From the NCBI RefSeq assembly GCF_029910235.1, contig NZ_CP112875.1, positions 1 through 64,000 of the forward strand: a DNA stretch of 64,000 nt. Reading direction: 5' to 3'. The notes below the pieces were generated by a model. That model worked only from the letters and a program-made list of their open reading frames with translations. It was not told the DNA's origin and ran no database searches. Each line of letters opens with the position of its first letter. Positions within the stretch are counted from its first letter, which is position 1. Of the stretch, positions 28,399 to 36,721 are shown one piece after another. The position numbers were made by a program, and so were the translations under genes. The stretch comes from Pseudanabaena galeata CCNP1313. Lineage in GTDB: Bacteria; Cyanobacteriota; Cyanobacteriia; Pseudanabaenales; Pseudanabaenaceae.

Positions 28399-28766
28399 AT
28401 TGCTAAACCCTCTCTATTAATGCGTTCTGCGATAGCTTGACGACAGCGATCAAGATTCACTAGATCAACCTTAAAATCACGGGCAAGAAGTTCTATATCA
28501 TCCACAGCTTGATAAAACTGTTTAAAAGTTAATCCACTAATCGCCAAATCAATATCTGAGTACCTTGTAAAACGCTCTTTATTTGTTAATGAGCCAAAAA
28601 CAATTATTTGCTTTGTCCTATAGCGATCACGTAATAAGCCTGCTATTTTGTGAACAATTTTCCATGCCTCAGTCCATCTCGCCTCATCCTGTAAGCTATC
28701 TAAATTTCTGGATGGGCAATATGCTTGGCGTTCATAGAGCGTTAGTTCAAGAGCAGTTTTTGTCAT
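28395..28766 (-). CDS. MntA-like nucleotidyltransferase antitoxin
   Basis: 123 residues from ATG 28766 (an upstream TTG at 28781 is less likely). The minimal nucleotidyltransferase motif is GSL-x(10)-DID in VFGSLTNKERFTRYSDIDLAI, followed by VDLVNLD for the third acidic residue. It overlaps the HepT gene (ATGA). It is likely to AMPylate and silence HepT. The pair sits within the remains of a dnd cluster. Confidence 0.8.
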   Translation of the reverse strand: MTKTALELTLYERQAYCPSRNLDSLQDEARWTEAWKIVHKIAGLLRDRYRTKQIIVFGSLTNKERFTRYSDIDLAISGLTFKQFYQAVDDIELLARDFKVDLVNLDRCRQAIAERINREGLAI

Positions 28767-28857
28767 AGTTGATAATTTCAAAAAATTTGGAGCTTATACT
28801 GCATCTATAACTAGACAGCTAACTTGTACATCATTTTATAACAAATTTCATTTATCG

Positions 28858-29088
28858 TTAAAAAGCGATCGCATACAAACTAATCACATCATAAACAACC
28901 GAATTATTTCGCCCATGCAGAGAACCATTAGCCGCCATCTCAATCCTCATAGTATCGTGATCATAATAAAACCTAGCCATTTCTTCATGAGCAGGATCGT
29001 CTGCAAGCGCTAAAAACTCGTCCCACGTTGCCTTAACCCAGCGATCGCTGACAATTTCTGCTTTAGGATTCGTAACTGTATTAACCAT
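28858..29088 (-). pseudogene. Uma2-family nuclease, C-terminally truncated
   Basis: Residues 1-75 (SDRWVKATWDEFLALADDPAHEEMARFYYDHDTMRIEMAANGSLHGRNNSVV) match the N-terminal third of Uma2 (DUF820) proteins. The frame ends soon after VISLYAIAF, before the PD-(D/E)XK catalytic residues. The missing part is not found in any frame downstream. Its start overlaps the DndD-like stop by 8 nt, so it was translated with that operon. Confidence 0.75.
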
Positions 29089-31156
29089 GATTCACCTCCA
29101 AGACTTCAGTATATTCATAATCATAGGCACTCTTTCGCACTAACGGATAGCTCTTGCCATAGAGAACGATGTCATCGGTTTGAGTGTCAGGTTTATTAGA
29201 GTTGAATACAAACACATATTCTTTACCAATGCGGGAAGTCATCTCTTCTTCAACTTCCACACGCCATTGGGTTTTAGAAACCATCACTAAAAGCTGATTT
29301 GCTAACTGAGGAATCAATCTTGCCACCTGCCGACGGTAAATTTCATCCAGACTTCCAAAGGGCGAATCCATCACCATTGGGAAAGTGCTGCTATCAGGTC
29401 CCATGACTAGACCAGACTTGCTCCATTCCCTTACGCGATCGATAATGCTACCGATAAAAGACAAACTGAGAATCTGATTCTCACCCGTAGAAGCCCCCGA
29501 TTGAACCTCTTGACCAGCCACAGTTTCTACTAAGCTCAATTCATACTTTTCACTTAGTCTTGGTGTTTGCGCTTTGAACGAGATCTGGCTAAAGATTTCA
29601 CAGATCCGAGTTTCCAATTGCTTACGAAATAGCTCATTACGGTTAGTCTTTAACTCGCTCAGGAGATCGATCGCCTGTTGGGCTGCATCAATGCGTTTCT
29701 GGGCAAGCTTTTGCTTACCTTCATTTTGCTTACTACTCTTAATTTGCTTCTGAAGATTTTCAATTTGCCCTTGATAATCAGTCCATTTCTGGAGCTTCTT
29801 ACCCTTCTCTAAGGTTAAATCCTCAACCTTGCGATCAATCTCATCAAGGCGAGTTTGCATTTGCCGAATATCCTCAACAGGACTCTTGCGTAACTGTTCG
29901 CTAATTGACTCTAGCTCTAATTCAAGGCGAGAGATGGCTGTCTTGAGTTGATTGATATTAGATTGCTTAGTATCAATACCCTGCCAAAAATCCGTAGCCT
30001 GTTTCTCCACCTCATCGACAAAACCTTCCAGTTTCAGAGTGGCCGTTTCCACATCTGCTAAACCTGCTTTCTCTAGCCAAGACCTGACCTGCTCATAGTT
30101 AGGAGAACCATCATGCAAGGCTGCACCACAGATGCATTTACGCCGTTCTAATAGGTCTAGCACAAAGGTCTGTTTAATATCCGCAGGTAGTTCGCCGCGT
30201 TCATGCAGACCACTAACCATTTCTCGAAAATCTGCGATCGCACCCGTCAGAAAGACACTATAGCCCTTGGTAGAAATATCTACCTTCAGTTGGTTCTTTA
30301 AACCGCGCAAGTTACTACGATTTTCACGTTCTTGTTGCTCAAGAGCCTCACGCCGCTTTTGGATTTCATCAATACCACCCAATTCTGTCAAGCGTTGATT
30401 GCAAGATGCTTTCAGTTGATTTTGCGCGTCTAGTTCCTGTTCGATTTCCTTAATTCTTACTTCGCAATCGGCACTATCATTCTCCAGCTTTTGCTTTTGC
30501 GAAATCAAGGTTTTAGTTTGGGCATCACCGATGCTTTGAAGTTCATCCTCAAGGGACTTTCTCGCTTCCTTAAGATGTTTAATCGCATTGTCCAAAACCT
30601 GTACCCCTAAAAGCTTTTTGGTTGCTTCCGCAATCTCATTGCGATTGTCCGATCGCACAATTTGCTCGATTCGCTCACCATCAAAGAAGAAGTACTGATG
30701 CAAACTCTTCGGTAAAATGCCATTAATTACGGCTTCAGGATGATTTTGAGTCACCCAACGTCCATCATCTCCTGCCACTTGCAAAAACAACTCACTTTTG
30801 TTGTACTGAATATTTTTCTCGCCATTATTAGCAAGCTGATAGGCGCGAGTTAACCGCCGCACCCGATAGCGCTTAGCATCATGCTCAAATAAAACTTCAG
30901 CCCAGCATTCTACTGGCTGATTTAATTGTGATTCTGCGATCGCCTGACGGTTGACAAGCTGTTCAGAATCGCCAAAGGCTGAGGTGAATTTTTCGTATAG
31001 CACCCATGTAAAAGCATTGAGCAGCGAGGTTTTACCCGAGCCATTATTGCCATGCATGATCGTAATATTGCGATCGTCCAGTCTGGCTAAAACGATTTCA
31101 GGCGTTTGCTGATAAAAACAACGAAAATTAAAAAGCTTGATCGAGATTAGCTTCAT
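29081..31156 (-). CDS. DndD-like SMC/Rad50-type ATPase
   Basis: A 691-residue ABC-type ATPase: Walker A GNNGSGKTSLL near 40, coiled coil about 200-290 and 400-480, a CxC zinc-hook-like CICGAAL near 340, signature STGENQILSLSF near 565, and Walker B FPMVMDSPFGSLDE near 605. The N-terminal KLFNFRCFYQQ and LLNAFTWVLY are typical of DndD, the ATPase of DNA phosphorothioation. Neighbours (PLD-helicase upstream, dnd-associated protein 4 downstream) support this. DndB, DndC and DndE are absent, so the modification cannot be made by this locus alone. Confidence 0.8.
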   Translation of the reverse strand: MKLISIKLFNFRCFYQQTPEIVLARLDDRNITIMHGNNGSGKTSLLNAFTWVLYEKFTSAFGDSEQLVNRQAIAESQLNQPVECWAEVLFEHDAKRYRVRRLTRAYQLANNGEKNIQYNKSELFLQVAGDDGRWVTQNHPEAVINGILPKSLHQYFFFDGERIEQIVRSDNRNEIAEATKKLLGVQVLDNAIKHLKEARKSLEDELQSIGDAQTKTLISQKQKLENDSADCEVRIKEIEQELDAQNQLKASCNQRLTELGGIDEIQKRREALEQQERENRSNLRGLKNQLKVDISTKGYSVFLTGAIADFREMVSGLHERGELPADIKQTFVLDLLERRKCICGAALHDGSPNYEQVRSWLEKAGLADVETATLKLEGFVDEVEKQATDFWQGIDTKQSNINQLKTAISRLELELESISEQLRKSPVEDIRQMQTRLDEIDRKVEDLTLEKGKKLQKWTDYQGQIENLQKQIKSSKQNEGKQKLAQKRIDAAQQAIDLLSELKTNRNELFRKQLETRICEIFSQISFKAQTPRLSEKYELSLVETVAGQEVQSGASTGENQILSLSFIGSIIDRVREWSKSGLVMGPDSSTFPMVMDSPFGSLDEIYRRQVARLIPQLANQLLVMVSKTQWRVEVEEEMTSRIGKEYVFVFNSNKPDTQTDDIVLYGKSYPLVRKSAYDYEYTEVLEVNHG

Positions 31157-31326
31157 TGCACAGCTTCCTTAACAATTTTGAGAATATCTTCATTAATCCG
31201 CCCCAATTCATTTTTGTCGAGCCGATCCTTTTCGATCTTTAAGACATTACGAATAATTTGTTGAACTTCAGGCGGAGCTTTTTCAATTGGCTCATGAAGA
31301 CTACTTAGACTTTGAACTTTACTCAT
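31153..31326 (-). CDS. Small protein coupled to DndD-like gene (57 aa)
   Basis: A short ORF starting MSKVQSLSSLHEPIEKAPPE and ending ...DILKIVKEAVQ, overlapping the DndD-like start by 4 nt (ATGA). It is charged, helical, and free of stops or rare composition. Its position just before dndD fits the small 'DNA modification system-associated' proteins annotated in such loci; that assignment is from memory and tentative. Too short to be picked up by usual length cut-offs. Confidence 0.6.
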   Translation of the reverse strand: MSKVQSLSSLHEPIEKAPPEVQQIIRNVLKIEKDRLDKNELGRINEDILKIVKEAVQ

Positions 31327-31383
31327 TGCAAACTACTCATACGTTTATCGATTTTATCTCAGAAACCATTTAAGAATTGCTTA

Positions 31384-31469
31384 GATCCCCCCCAGCCCCC
31401 CTTAAAAAGGGGGGAGAATAAATTAAATTATCTTCTTCCCCCTTTTTAAGGGGAATTGAGGGGGATCTC
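31384..31469. repeat. GATCCCCC-type inverted repeat
   Basis: Two arms face each other: AGATCCCCCCAGCCCCCC... and ...TTGAGGGGGATCT. Each has its own inner CCCCCTT/AAGGGG hairpin. This type of C/G-tract palindrome is common in cyanobacterial genomes. Confidence 0.6.
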
Positions 31470-31499
31470 TTAGAGCTTTTGACCGCAGAAAGTAATTCT

Positions 31500-31615
31500 T
31501 ATAGCAATGTAAGTTTTGCTTAGGACATAAAACCAAAAAGATGAGTGGCGGCGCGAAGCGCCGCCACTCATCTTTTTGGTTTTGATTTGTCCTATCTATC
31601 TCTTACATTGCTATA
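31500..31615. repeat. MITE-like palindrome, 116 bp
   Basis: Outer arms TATAGCAATGTAAG (31500-31513) and CTTACATTGCTATA (31602-31615) are perfect inverts. Inside, a 24-bp perfect stem (31531-31554 with 31558-31581) closes on a 3-nt loop GAA. Length and terminal repeats suggest a non-autonomous mobile element. Confidence 0.6.
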
Positions 31616-31690
31616 AATGATTCCTTAGACAAAGCCTAAATCTTCATGAATCTGTAGGTTGTCTGACAAATAGGACTTGTACAAAAGAAC

Positions 31691-31728
31691 GCATCGTAAG
31701 GGCAATTCATGAATTGCCCTTACGATGC
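31691..31728. repeat. 38-bp perfect palindrome
   Basis: GCATCGTAAGGGCAATTCAT and its exact inverted continuation, without any loop. It lies 5 nt before the helicase stop codon, so it may also act as that gene's terminator. Confidence 0.6.
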
Positions 31729-31733
31729 AAATA

Positions 31734-33872
31734 CTATAAATCCATTAATCCATAACGTTGTTGTAAATCCAATAGCTTTAGTCTTGCCTCACCACCGTTA
31801 TCTGCTAAATTCGCAAACTCAACAAAGCGCTGCAATTCCTTTTTGAGTAGATTGCGTTCAACGTCAATTGTCTCTCTCCCCAAATCAGGCGGTAACACAA
31901 TCATGTCAAACAAAGTTGCCCGTTTTTTATGAGATTGCGATTCCTTACAGGATGCATACTGCCGCAAAATCCTCCCTCGACGCTGAATAAATTGACGCGG
32001 ATTGCTGCTACTTGCCAACATAATCGCAGTTTGAATTGCAGGAATATCCACACCTTCATCTAAGCAACGAATTGCCACCAGTCCCTGTAATTCTCCAGAT
32101 TCAAATAAAAGTCGTAAATTCTCGCGGTCTTCTAAAGATGTCTCAGCAGTATATGTGTTAACCCGATATCCCAATTCTGAACCTAACAACTGCGCCACCG
32201 CATCCAACTGCCTCGTACTTTCTTCAGTAACTTGATCCTCAACCGAGCCGTCACCACAATAAATCAATGTATGTGATGTATCCAAACGTTGCTGCATCAG
32301 TTCTCGCAAAGCCACCAACTTATTCGCCGCCGAACCCAATAGCCTAGCCCTTTGCATCAATAAAGCCGCTACCATCTCGTTATCATCACGATCGCCATCA
32401 AAAGCGATCGCCCTGCCAATCTTCTTAGTTAAATCAGCATATTTCTCAGTCTCGGATTCCGTTAGCTCTACCAAAATCGGATAGTAAAGATAATGCACCA
32501 AGGCTCCTGCCCTAATTGCATCCGCTAACGTAAATTCTGGCTGAATCACCGATCCAAAATAATCAAATATAGCCTCCGTTCCTTGGTCATCAAAATATCG
32601 CTCTGGAGTTGCTGATAGAGCTAGTCTTAAACCAACATTGCGCGGCAAACTCTCAACCAAACGTCTTGACCCTAAATTATGAGCCTCATCACCCACGATT
32701 AGAGTTTTCTCAGGCAAATAGCGCAACTGTGACTGTAATCCCTGACCGATCAGCGTTGCATTGGTGGTAATAATCGTCAGAAATTTTTGATTACCCGATC
32801 GCACGTTATAAAGTTGGGTAGATAGACGATCTTGCCAATTATGAACACTTTCAAAAGCCAAGATTGGCTCTAGTCCAAATTTCTGACATTCCCTTGACCA
32901 TTGAATTACCAGATGTCGATAGGGACAAACAATCAGTAAAACCTGCAACCCAATCTTTTGATAAAGTTCCGTCGCGATCGCCAATGCAGTAATCGTTTTA
33001 CCGCTACCCGTCGCCATTTTCAATGTGCCACGTCCATTATTCTTAAACCAATTAGCGATCGCCTGTTTCTGATAGTCTCGCAATTCCAAATTAGCAGGCA
33101 ATATCGGAATACCGTGATTTGGAGTTGTCCTGATCGCAATGTAATCTGGCTTAGGCTCGGTCATGACGGTAGTTCTCTTAGTAAACTCATCAATGGGGAA
33201 CTGGTCAGGACGTAAACGCAACAGCGATCGCCTTGCAGCTTCAGGAAAGTCGATAATTTCTAACATCGGTGTTTCATTTTCCCACAAGCGCCGAAAGTTT
33301 TCGGCTTTGCTTAATGTGCGCTCTCTGACTCCCTCATCCCAAGAACAGAACACATCTACACATTCAAAGTTATCCAGCAAAGCGCTGGCACTCTCGTTTG
33401 CCGACCCTGTAAAAGCGATAATATTCCCCGCATTATCCTCAAATATGCCTAACTTCTCATGATAAATACCTCGATTACGGATATCTTTTCTAATGGCTAG
33501 TTTTATTTCCAATAGATTATGACTCAATAACCAAGCGAGACAAGCCAAACGATCTTGAATTACCTGTGAAAACTCTTGATCGATCTCTCGGATTAGGTTT
33601 TGAGTAATTACCTCTTCTCTTTGCCTAAGCCCCAAAGCGATCGCCTCAGCATCCTGCTCTGACAAACAGGGGGAAGCAATTAGCCGCATCCTGCCCCCCG
33701 ACTGAATCAGCGTAAGCATTCCCCTAGCCACTGAAGCCATCGACGTACTGGAAAAAAATCCTACGGCTCGGCTATAAAGTCTAGAATTCTCTAGACAAGG
33801 AATATAAAAATCTTGAACTAGATCGTCGCGATCGCTACGGTATTCACTTTGAAGATTCAGATCGCTTAGCAC
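31734..33872 (-). CDS. PLD-domain DEAD/DEAH helicase, dnd-associated restriction type
   Basis: A 712-residue protein. Residues ~1-200 are a phospholipase-D-like nuclease domain with IYHEKLGIFEDNAGNIIAFTGSANES (HxK...N/E motif). The SF2 helicase core follows: Q-motif region LRDYQKQAIANW, Walker A MATGSGKT near 288, DEAH box in VGDEAHN, SAT in LALSATPER, and motif VI QFIQRRGRILRQ. The N-terminus (LNLQSEYRSDRDDLVQDFYIPCL) resembles the 'DNA phosphorothioation system restriction enzyme' group. It probably cleaves or unwinds unmodified DNA; activity without the modification genes is uncertain. Confidence 0.8.
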   Translation of the reverse strand: MLSDLNLQSEYRSDRDDLVQDFYIPCLENSRLYSRAVGFFSSTSMASVARGMLTLIQSGGRMRLIASPCLSEQDAEAIALGLRQREEVITQNLIREIDQEFSQVIQDRLACLAWLLSHNLLEIKLAIRKDIRNRGIYHEKLGIFEDNAGNIIAFTGSANESASALLDNFECVDVFCSWDEGVRERTLSKAENFRRLWENETPMLEIIDFPEAARRSLLRLRPDQFPIDEFTKRTTVMTEPKPDYIAIRTTPNHGIPILPANLELRDYQKQAIANWFKNNGRGTLKMATGSGKTITALAIATELYQKIGLQVLLIVCPYRHLVIQWSRECQKFGLEPILAFESVHNWQDRLSTQLYNVRSGNQKFLTIITTNATLIGQGLQSQLRYLPEKTLIVGDEAHNLGSRRLVESLPRNVGLRLALSATPERYFDDQGTEAIFDYFGSVIQPEFTLADAIRAGALVHYLYYPILVELTESETEKYADLTKKIGRAIAFDGDRDDNEMVAALLMQRARLLGSAANKLVALRELMQQRLDTSHTLIYCGDGSVEDQVTEESTRQLDAVAQLLGSELGYRVNTYTAETSLEDRENLRLLFESGELQGLVAIRCLDEGVDIPAIQTAIMLASSSNPRQFIQRRGRILRQYASCKESQSHKKRATLFDMIVLPPDLGRETIDVERNLLKKELQRFVEFANLADNGGEARLKLLDLQQRYGLMDL

Positions 33873-33920
33873 AAGTTTTAGATATTAGTCGAACTATCCA
33901 ATTAAAGCAGTAAGGGTTTT

Positions 33921-33955
33921 CAAAAGACAAAATGGCGTAGCCATTTTGTCTTTTG
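33921..33955. repeat. 16-bp stem hairpin
   Basis: CAAAAGACAAAATGGC (33921-33936) pairs with 33940-33955 around the loop GTA. Perfect stem. Confidence 0.6.
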
Positions 33956-34035
33956 GTAAGACAAGGGACTGTAGCTATATAAATTGGTAAGTAGCTCACC
34001 ATAATTAAAACCTACAGCGCTTTGCGCTCAAATCC

Positions 34036-34094
34036 AAACCAAAGAAAAATTTGAAAGCGTTGCTCCGCAACGCTTTCAAATTTTTCTTTGGTTT
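34036..34094. repeat. 28-bp perfect stem hairpin
   Basis: The left arm 34036-34063 (starting AAACCAAAGAAAAATTTG) is the exact inverse of 34067-34094, with a 3-nt loop TCC. Confidence 0.7.
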
Positions 34095-34170
34095 GTTTGA
34101 TCGGTAATGTAGCGGGCGAGACAGCTTCTAGTTTTTTTAGTTTACTTATGCCTAGCTACTTATTACACTA

Positions 34171-34668
34171 TTGGTAAACCTAGCTAGAACTGATTTTATG
34201 TCATCCAATGGTTCAACTATGCTATCTATGCAAGCTACGATCTCGAAAGGAGCTTTACGACGAGTACATCATATTGCTTTGAATGTGAGAGATATGCAGG
34301 TTTCTTGTGATTTTTATGGTAACATTTTGGGGTTGCACCAACTCATTGGCGAAGAAGTTCCCAGCACTCTAATCGATCTAGTAGCAGCAGGCAAAGTAGC
34401 AAACTTTAGAACTCCCGATGGCACAATTCTTGATTTGTTTTGGGAACCAGAACTTATGCCGCCCGATCTCGATCCGCAGCGACAATTTACCCGTGCTAAT
34501 CATCTAGCCTTTGATATTGCTCCTGAATTGTTTGAGCAAGCAGTGGCGATATTGCGATCGCATCAAGTTCAAATTGAGGGAGAGCCTGTTACTCGTCCTA
34601 CTGGTAGAGGGATTTATTTTTACGACCCCGATGGATTTTTGATTGAAATACGCTGCGATCCTATTTAG
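34171..34668 (+). CDS. VOC-family (glyoxalase-like) protein
   Basis: Up to 165 residues; starts at internal Met codons (34201, 34228) are also possible. Family features: VHHIALNVRDMQVSCDFYGNILGL (first metal His), FRTPDGTILDLFWEP, NHLAFDIAPELFEQA, and GRGIYFYDPDGFLIEIRCDP (final Glu). VOC proteins bind a divalent metal between repeated beta-alpha-beta-beta-beta units. The substrate (dioxygenase, lyase or resistance type) cannot be told. Stands alone. Confidence 0.8.
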   Translation: MVNLARTDFMSSNGSTMLSMQATISKGALRRVHHIALNVRDMQVSCDFYGNILGLHQLIGEEVPSTLIDLVAAGKVANFRTPDGTILDLFWEPELMPPDLDPQRQFTRANHLAFDIAPELFEQAVAILRSHQVQIEGEPVTRPTGRGIYFYDPDGFLIEIRCDPI

Positions 34669-34763
34669 GAGCGCTATAGTTGAAATGGAAACTACGAAGC
34701 AGGTTCGCATTTTTTTCTCTTATGGTTTGTTTTGATTGGTAATTGCTGTAAGCGATTGATTTG

Positions 34764-35624
34764 TCAATCATCTGAATATTTAAGATATAGCGATCGCACT
34801 TTCTCTTTGAACTTTTCGCGCACATCATCAGGTTCAATAATTTCGCAATCTTCGGCATAGGGCATAATTTCGCGATAGAACCAAAAAGTGTTGTTGATTT
34901 TGCGGATTATTTGGCGTATGGGGGGATTGCAGTCGAGCCATGTGTTATCGATGTCTTCGTCTCTTGGTTTATATGCAAAGGCGAGGTTTCCCGATAAATT
35001 AAAGGTGACATGAATTTGATCGAGTTGCGATCGCCATTTGCCGACAATGGGAGTAATCGCGGCTTCGGGGGGAATGCGGTCAAGTCTGAGGGAACGATTA
35101 TGTTGTAGGGCTGGAACTGTATCGGTTCTGGCAATGTCTTCACACCAACAGTCAAGATAAAGTCGCTTGTCGTGGGCGGCAACCTTTGCGTAGTAGATAG
35201 AGAACTCATGGGGGTGTTCGGCAGCATCAAGATATTGCAAGCGAAATGGTTGTTGCTGCTTGATGTAGCGATCAATGGTATGTCGCCAAATCTCAGGAGG
35301 TTTTTCGAGAAATCGTTCAATATCTCGGCGCAGAGGATTATTTATTTCGCTACGCTCAAGTAGTAGATGGGCGATGATTTGCGCTTTTTCAAGCTCCCCA
35401 TAATCAATCAAGAGTCTATAGGTACGAACAAGTGATTCGATACGATCGCTTGCCCAGTCATTATTTTTGGAGATTTGGATTTGTTTACGGGCGATCGCTT
35501 CGACTAGTTTAGAGATGTTTGGGCGATCGCCCCATGTCATGCCAAGTTCGATCGCGATCGCTTCTAAGTTAGCTTTGTCGCGTTCTTTGATAGATAGTGT
35601 GATTGATTCGCCTTTTCGGGACAC
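34764..35624 (-). CDS. RHH-WYL domain regulator, CRISPR-linked
   Basis: A 286-residue protein. The N-terminus (SITLSIKERDKANLEAIAIELG...ISKLVEAIARKQI) looks like a ribbon-helix-helix DNA-binding domain. The C-terminal half has the WYL-type core (FRLQYLDAAEHPHEFSIYYAKVAAHDKRLYLDCWCED and FWFYREIMPYAEDCEII). WYL proteins bind ligands and control defence genes. In Synechocystis a WYL protein beside the type I-D locus is a reported negative regulator of that CRISPR system. The same neighbourhood here makes control of the cas operon at 36.7 kb likely. Confidence 0.8.
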   Translation of the reverse strand: MSRKGESITLSIKERDKANLEAIAIELGMTWGDRPNISKLVEAIARKQIQISKNNDWASDRIESLVRTYRLLIDYGELEKAQIIAHLLLERSEINNPLRRDIERFLEKPPEIWRHTIDRYIKQQQPFRLQYLDAAEHPHEFSIYYAKVAAHDKRLYLDCWCEDIARTDTVPALQHNRSLRLDRIPPEAAITPIVGKWRSQLDQIHVTFNLSGNLAFAYKPRDEDIDNTWLDCNPPIRQIIRKINNTFWFYREIMPYAEDCEIIEPDDVREKFKEKVRSLYLKYSDD

Positions 35625-35671
35625 GGGGTTGGGTAATTGGTAATTGGAGCTTGGGGCTTGGGGCTTGGGGA

Positions 35672-36325
35672 TTATTTTTCCTTTTTCCTTTTTCCTTCTT
35701 CCTTCTTCAGCGCTTCCCGATATTCAATCACGGCTTTAGTTTGACTAGTCTCTTTCGCAAATTGACTGAGTAAATCGAAGTCTAGTTCGGGTAGAAATTC
35801 ACTACGGGAGATGAGTTCGTATTTGGGTTCATTGTCATCTTCTCTCAGGCGATAGAGTTTCCATTGTTGCTGTTTAGCGTACCAAAACCATACTTCTGGG
35901 ATTCCTAATCCTCGATATACTTCTAACTTGTCAATACCACCACTGCTGATGACGATTTCGATCGCGATATCTGGGACTTCTTTGAGTTCGCCAAAACAAT
36001 AGCATTCATCGGGTTCTAGTCCTCTCTGGGCTAGCTCTTGTCTAAAGGTGGTTTGACCATAACCATTGAGATCTATCTGTCTCTCCACGAAATACATCTC
36101 AAGTAGTCGGGCAAAGATTTTTTTGAGGCGTTCGTGTTCGTTGGATGTGGTCATAATTTCTAAAACACCATTGAGATAGGTCATGCGGAGGGAGGGGTAT
36201 TCATCGGTATAAACGTTAACAAGGGTGCTGTATTGTTGCCATGTCACGTCACTGATGATGAGTCTTTGTCCTTCGGTGTTGGGTAATTTGATGGACTCTC
36301 TGGCTAAAACTTCTAAAAGTCTCAT
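35672..36325 (-). CDS. Uma2 family endonuclease
   Basis: A 217-residue Uma2 (DUF820) protein, a PD-(D/E)XK fold common in cyanobacteria. Landmarks: VTWQQYSTLVNVY, RMTYLNGVLEIMTTSNEHERLKK, PDECYCFGE, then EVPDIAIEIVISSGGIDKLEVYRGLGIPEVWFWY with the D...E-x-K-like core (DIAIEIV...KLEVY). The last residues (KKEEGKRKKEK) come from a TTCCTTTTT-type microsatellite at 35672-35710. It is divergent from the cas operon, with 243 bp to the first downstream start. Function unknown. Confidence 0.85.
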   Translation of the reverse strand: MRLLEVLARESIKLPNTEGQRLIISDVTWQQYSTLVNVYTDEYPSLRMTYLNGVLEIMTTSNEHERLKKIFARLLEMYFVERQIDLNGYGQTTFRQELAQRGLEPDECYCFGELKEVPDIAIEIVISSGGIDKLEVYRGLGIPEVWFWYAKQQQWKLYRLREDDNEPKYELISRSEFLPELDFDLLSQFAKETSQTKAVIEYREALKKEEGKRKKEK

Positions 36326-36401
36326 AGCTACTGACCTCTCAGGTTAATAGTTTTATCTATTTTAATCATAGGCGATCGCTAATAATTTTTCCCTGACAAA
36401 A

Positions 36402-36428
36402 AGTATACGGACACTTTTGCAGTATACG
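36402..36428. promoter_or_regulatory. Paired AGTATACG boxes upstream of the cas operon
   Basis: AGTATACG occurs at 36402-36409 and again at 36421-36428, 19 bp apart. Each contains the palindrome GTATAC. They lie between the divergent Uma2 and cas transcription units and are a plausible operator for the WYL/RHH regulator. A TATAAA-rich stretch follows at about 36474. Confidence 0.3.
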
Positions 36429-36568
36429 TCTTGCTAAATGCTTATGTAATATGCAAATATGTGCTTATTAAAGTATATAAAGGCAAAATAAAATTTAATG
36501 GTTAAAAACAAAAAATATAAGGTATATTACAAACAAGTTGATGTAGACATAGCTAGAGGTTATTGCTG

Positions 36569-36709
36569 ATGTTTGTGAGACAGCCAGACTTGACCTATGA
36601 GGAATATCTCACCTACGAACAAGAAAGCCTTACGAAGCATGAGTTTATGAATGGTCAGGCTTTTGCGATCGCGGGGACTAGCGAAGATCGCGCTTTCAGA
36701 TATTTATAA
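36569..36709 (+). pseudogene. Uma2 N-terminal fragment (46 codons)
   Basis: Reads MFVRQPDLTYEEYLTYEQE, then HEFMNGQAFAIAGTSED and stops 12 nt before the cas3 start. The pattern LTYEEYL...HEFxNGQ is the beginning of Uma2-type proteins; everything after it is missing. It has GAGG 9 nt upstream of its ATG, so it may still be translated as a leader of the cas operon. Confidence 0.6.
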
Positions 36710-36721
36710 GAATGTGAGGTT

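Larger units (their letters stand above)
31327..31733. other. Repeat-filled gap inside the dnd-type cluster
   Basis: No gene. Three inverted-repeat elements follow one another: 31384-31469, 31500-31615 and 31691-31728. The dndB and dndC genes that would normally be found between helicase and dndD are absent from this gap. Confidence 0.6.
33873..34170. other. Intergenic region with two long hairpins
   Basis: No gene. It holds the hairpins 33921-33955 and 34036-34094. The outer sequences GGTAAGTAGCT and TAGCTACTTAT form a weak outer inverted repeat around the second hairpin, which suggests another MITE-like unit of about 170 bp. Confidence 0.55.
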
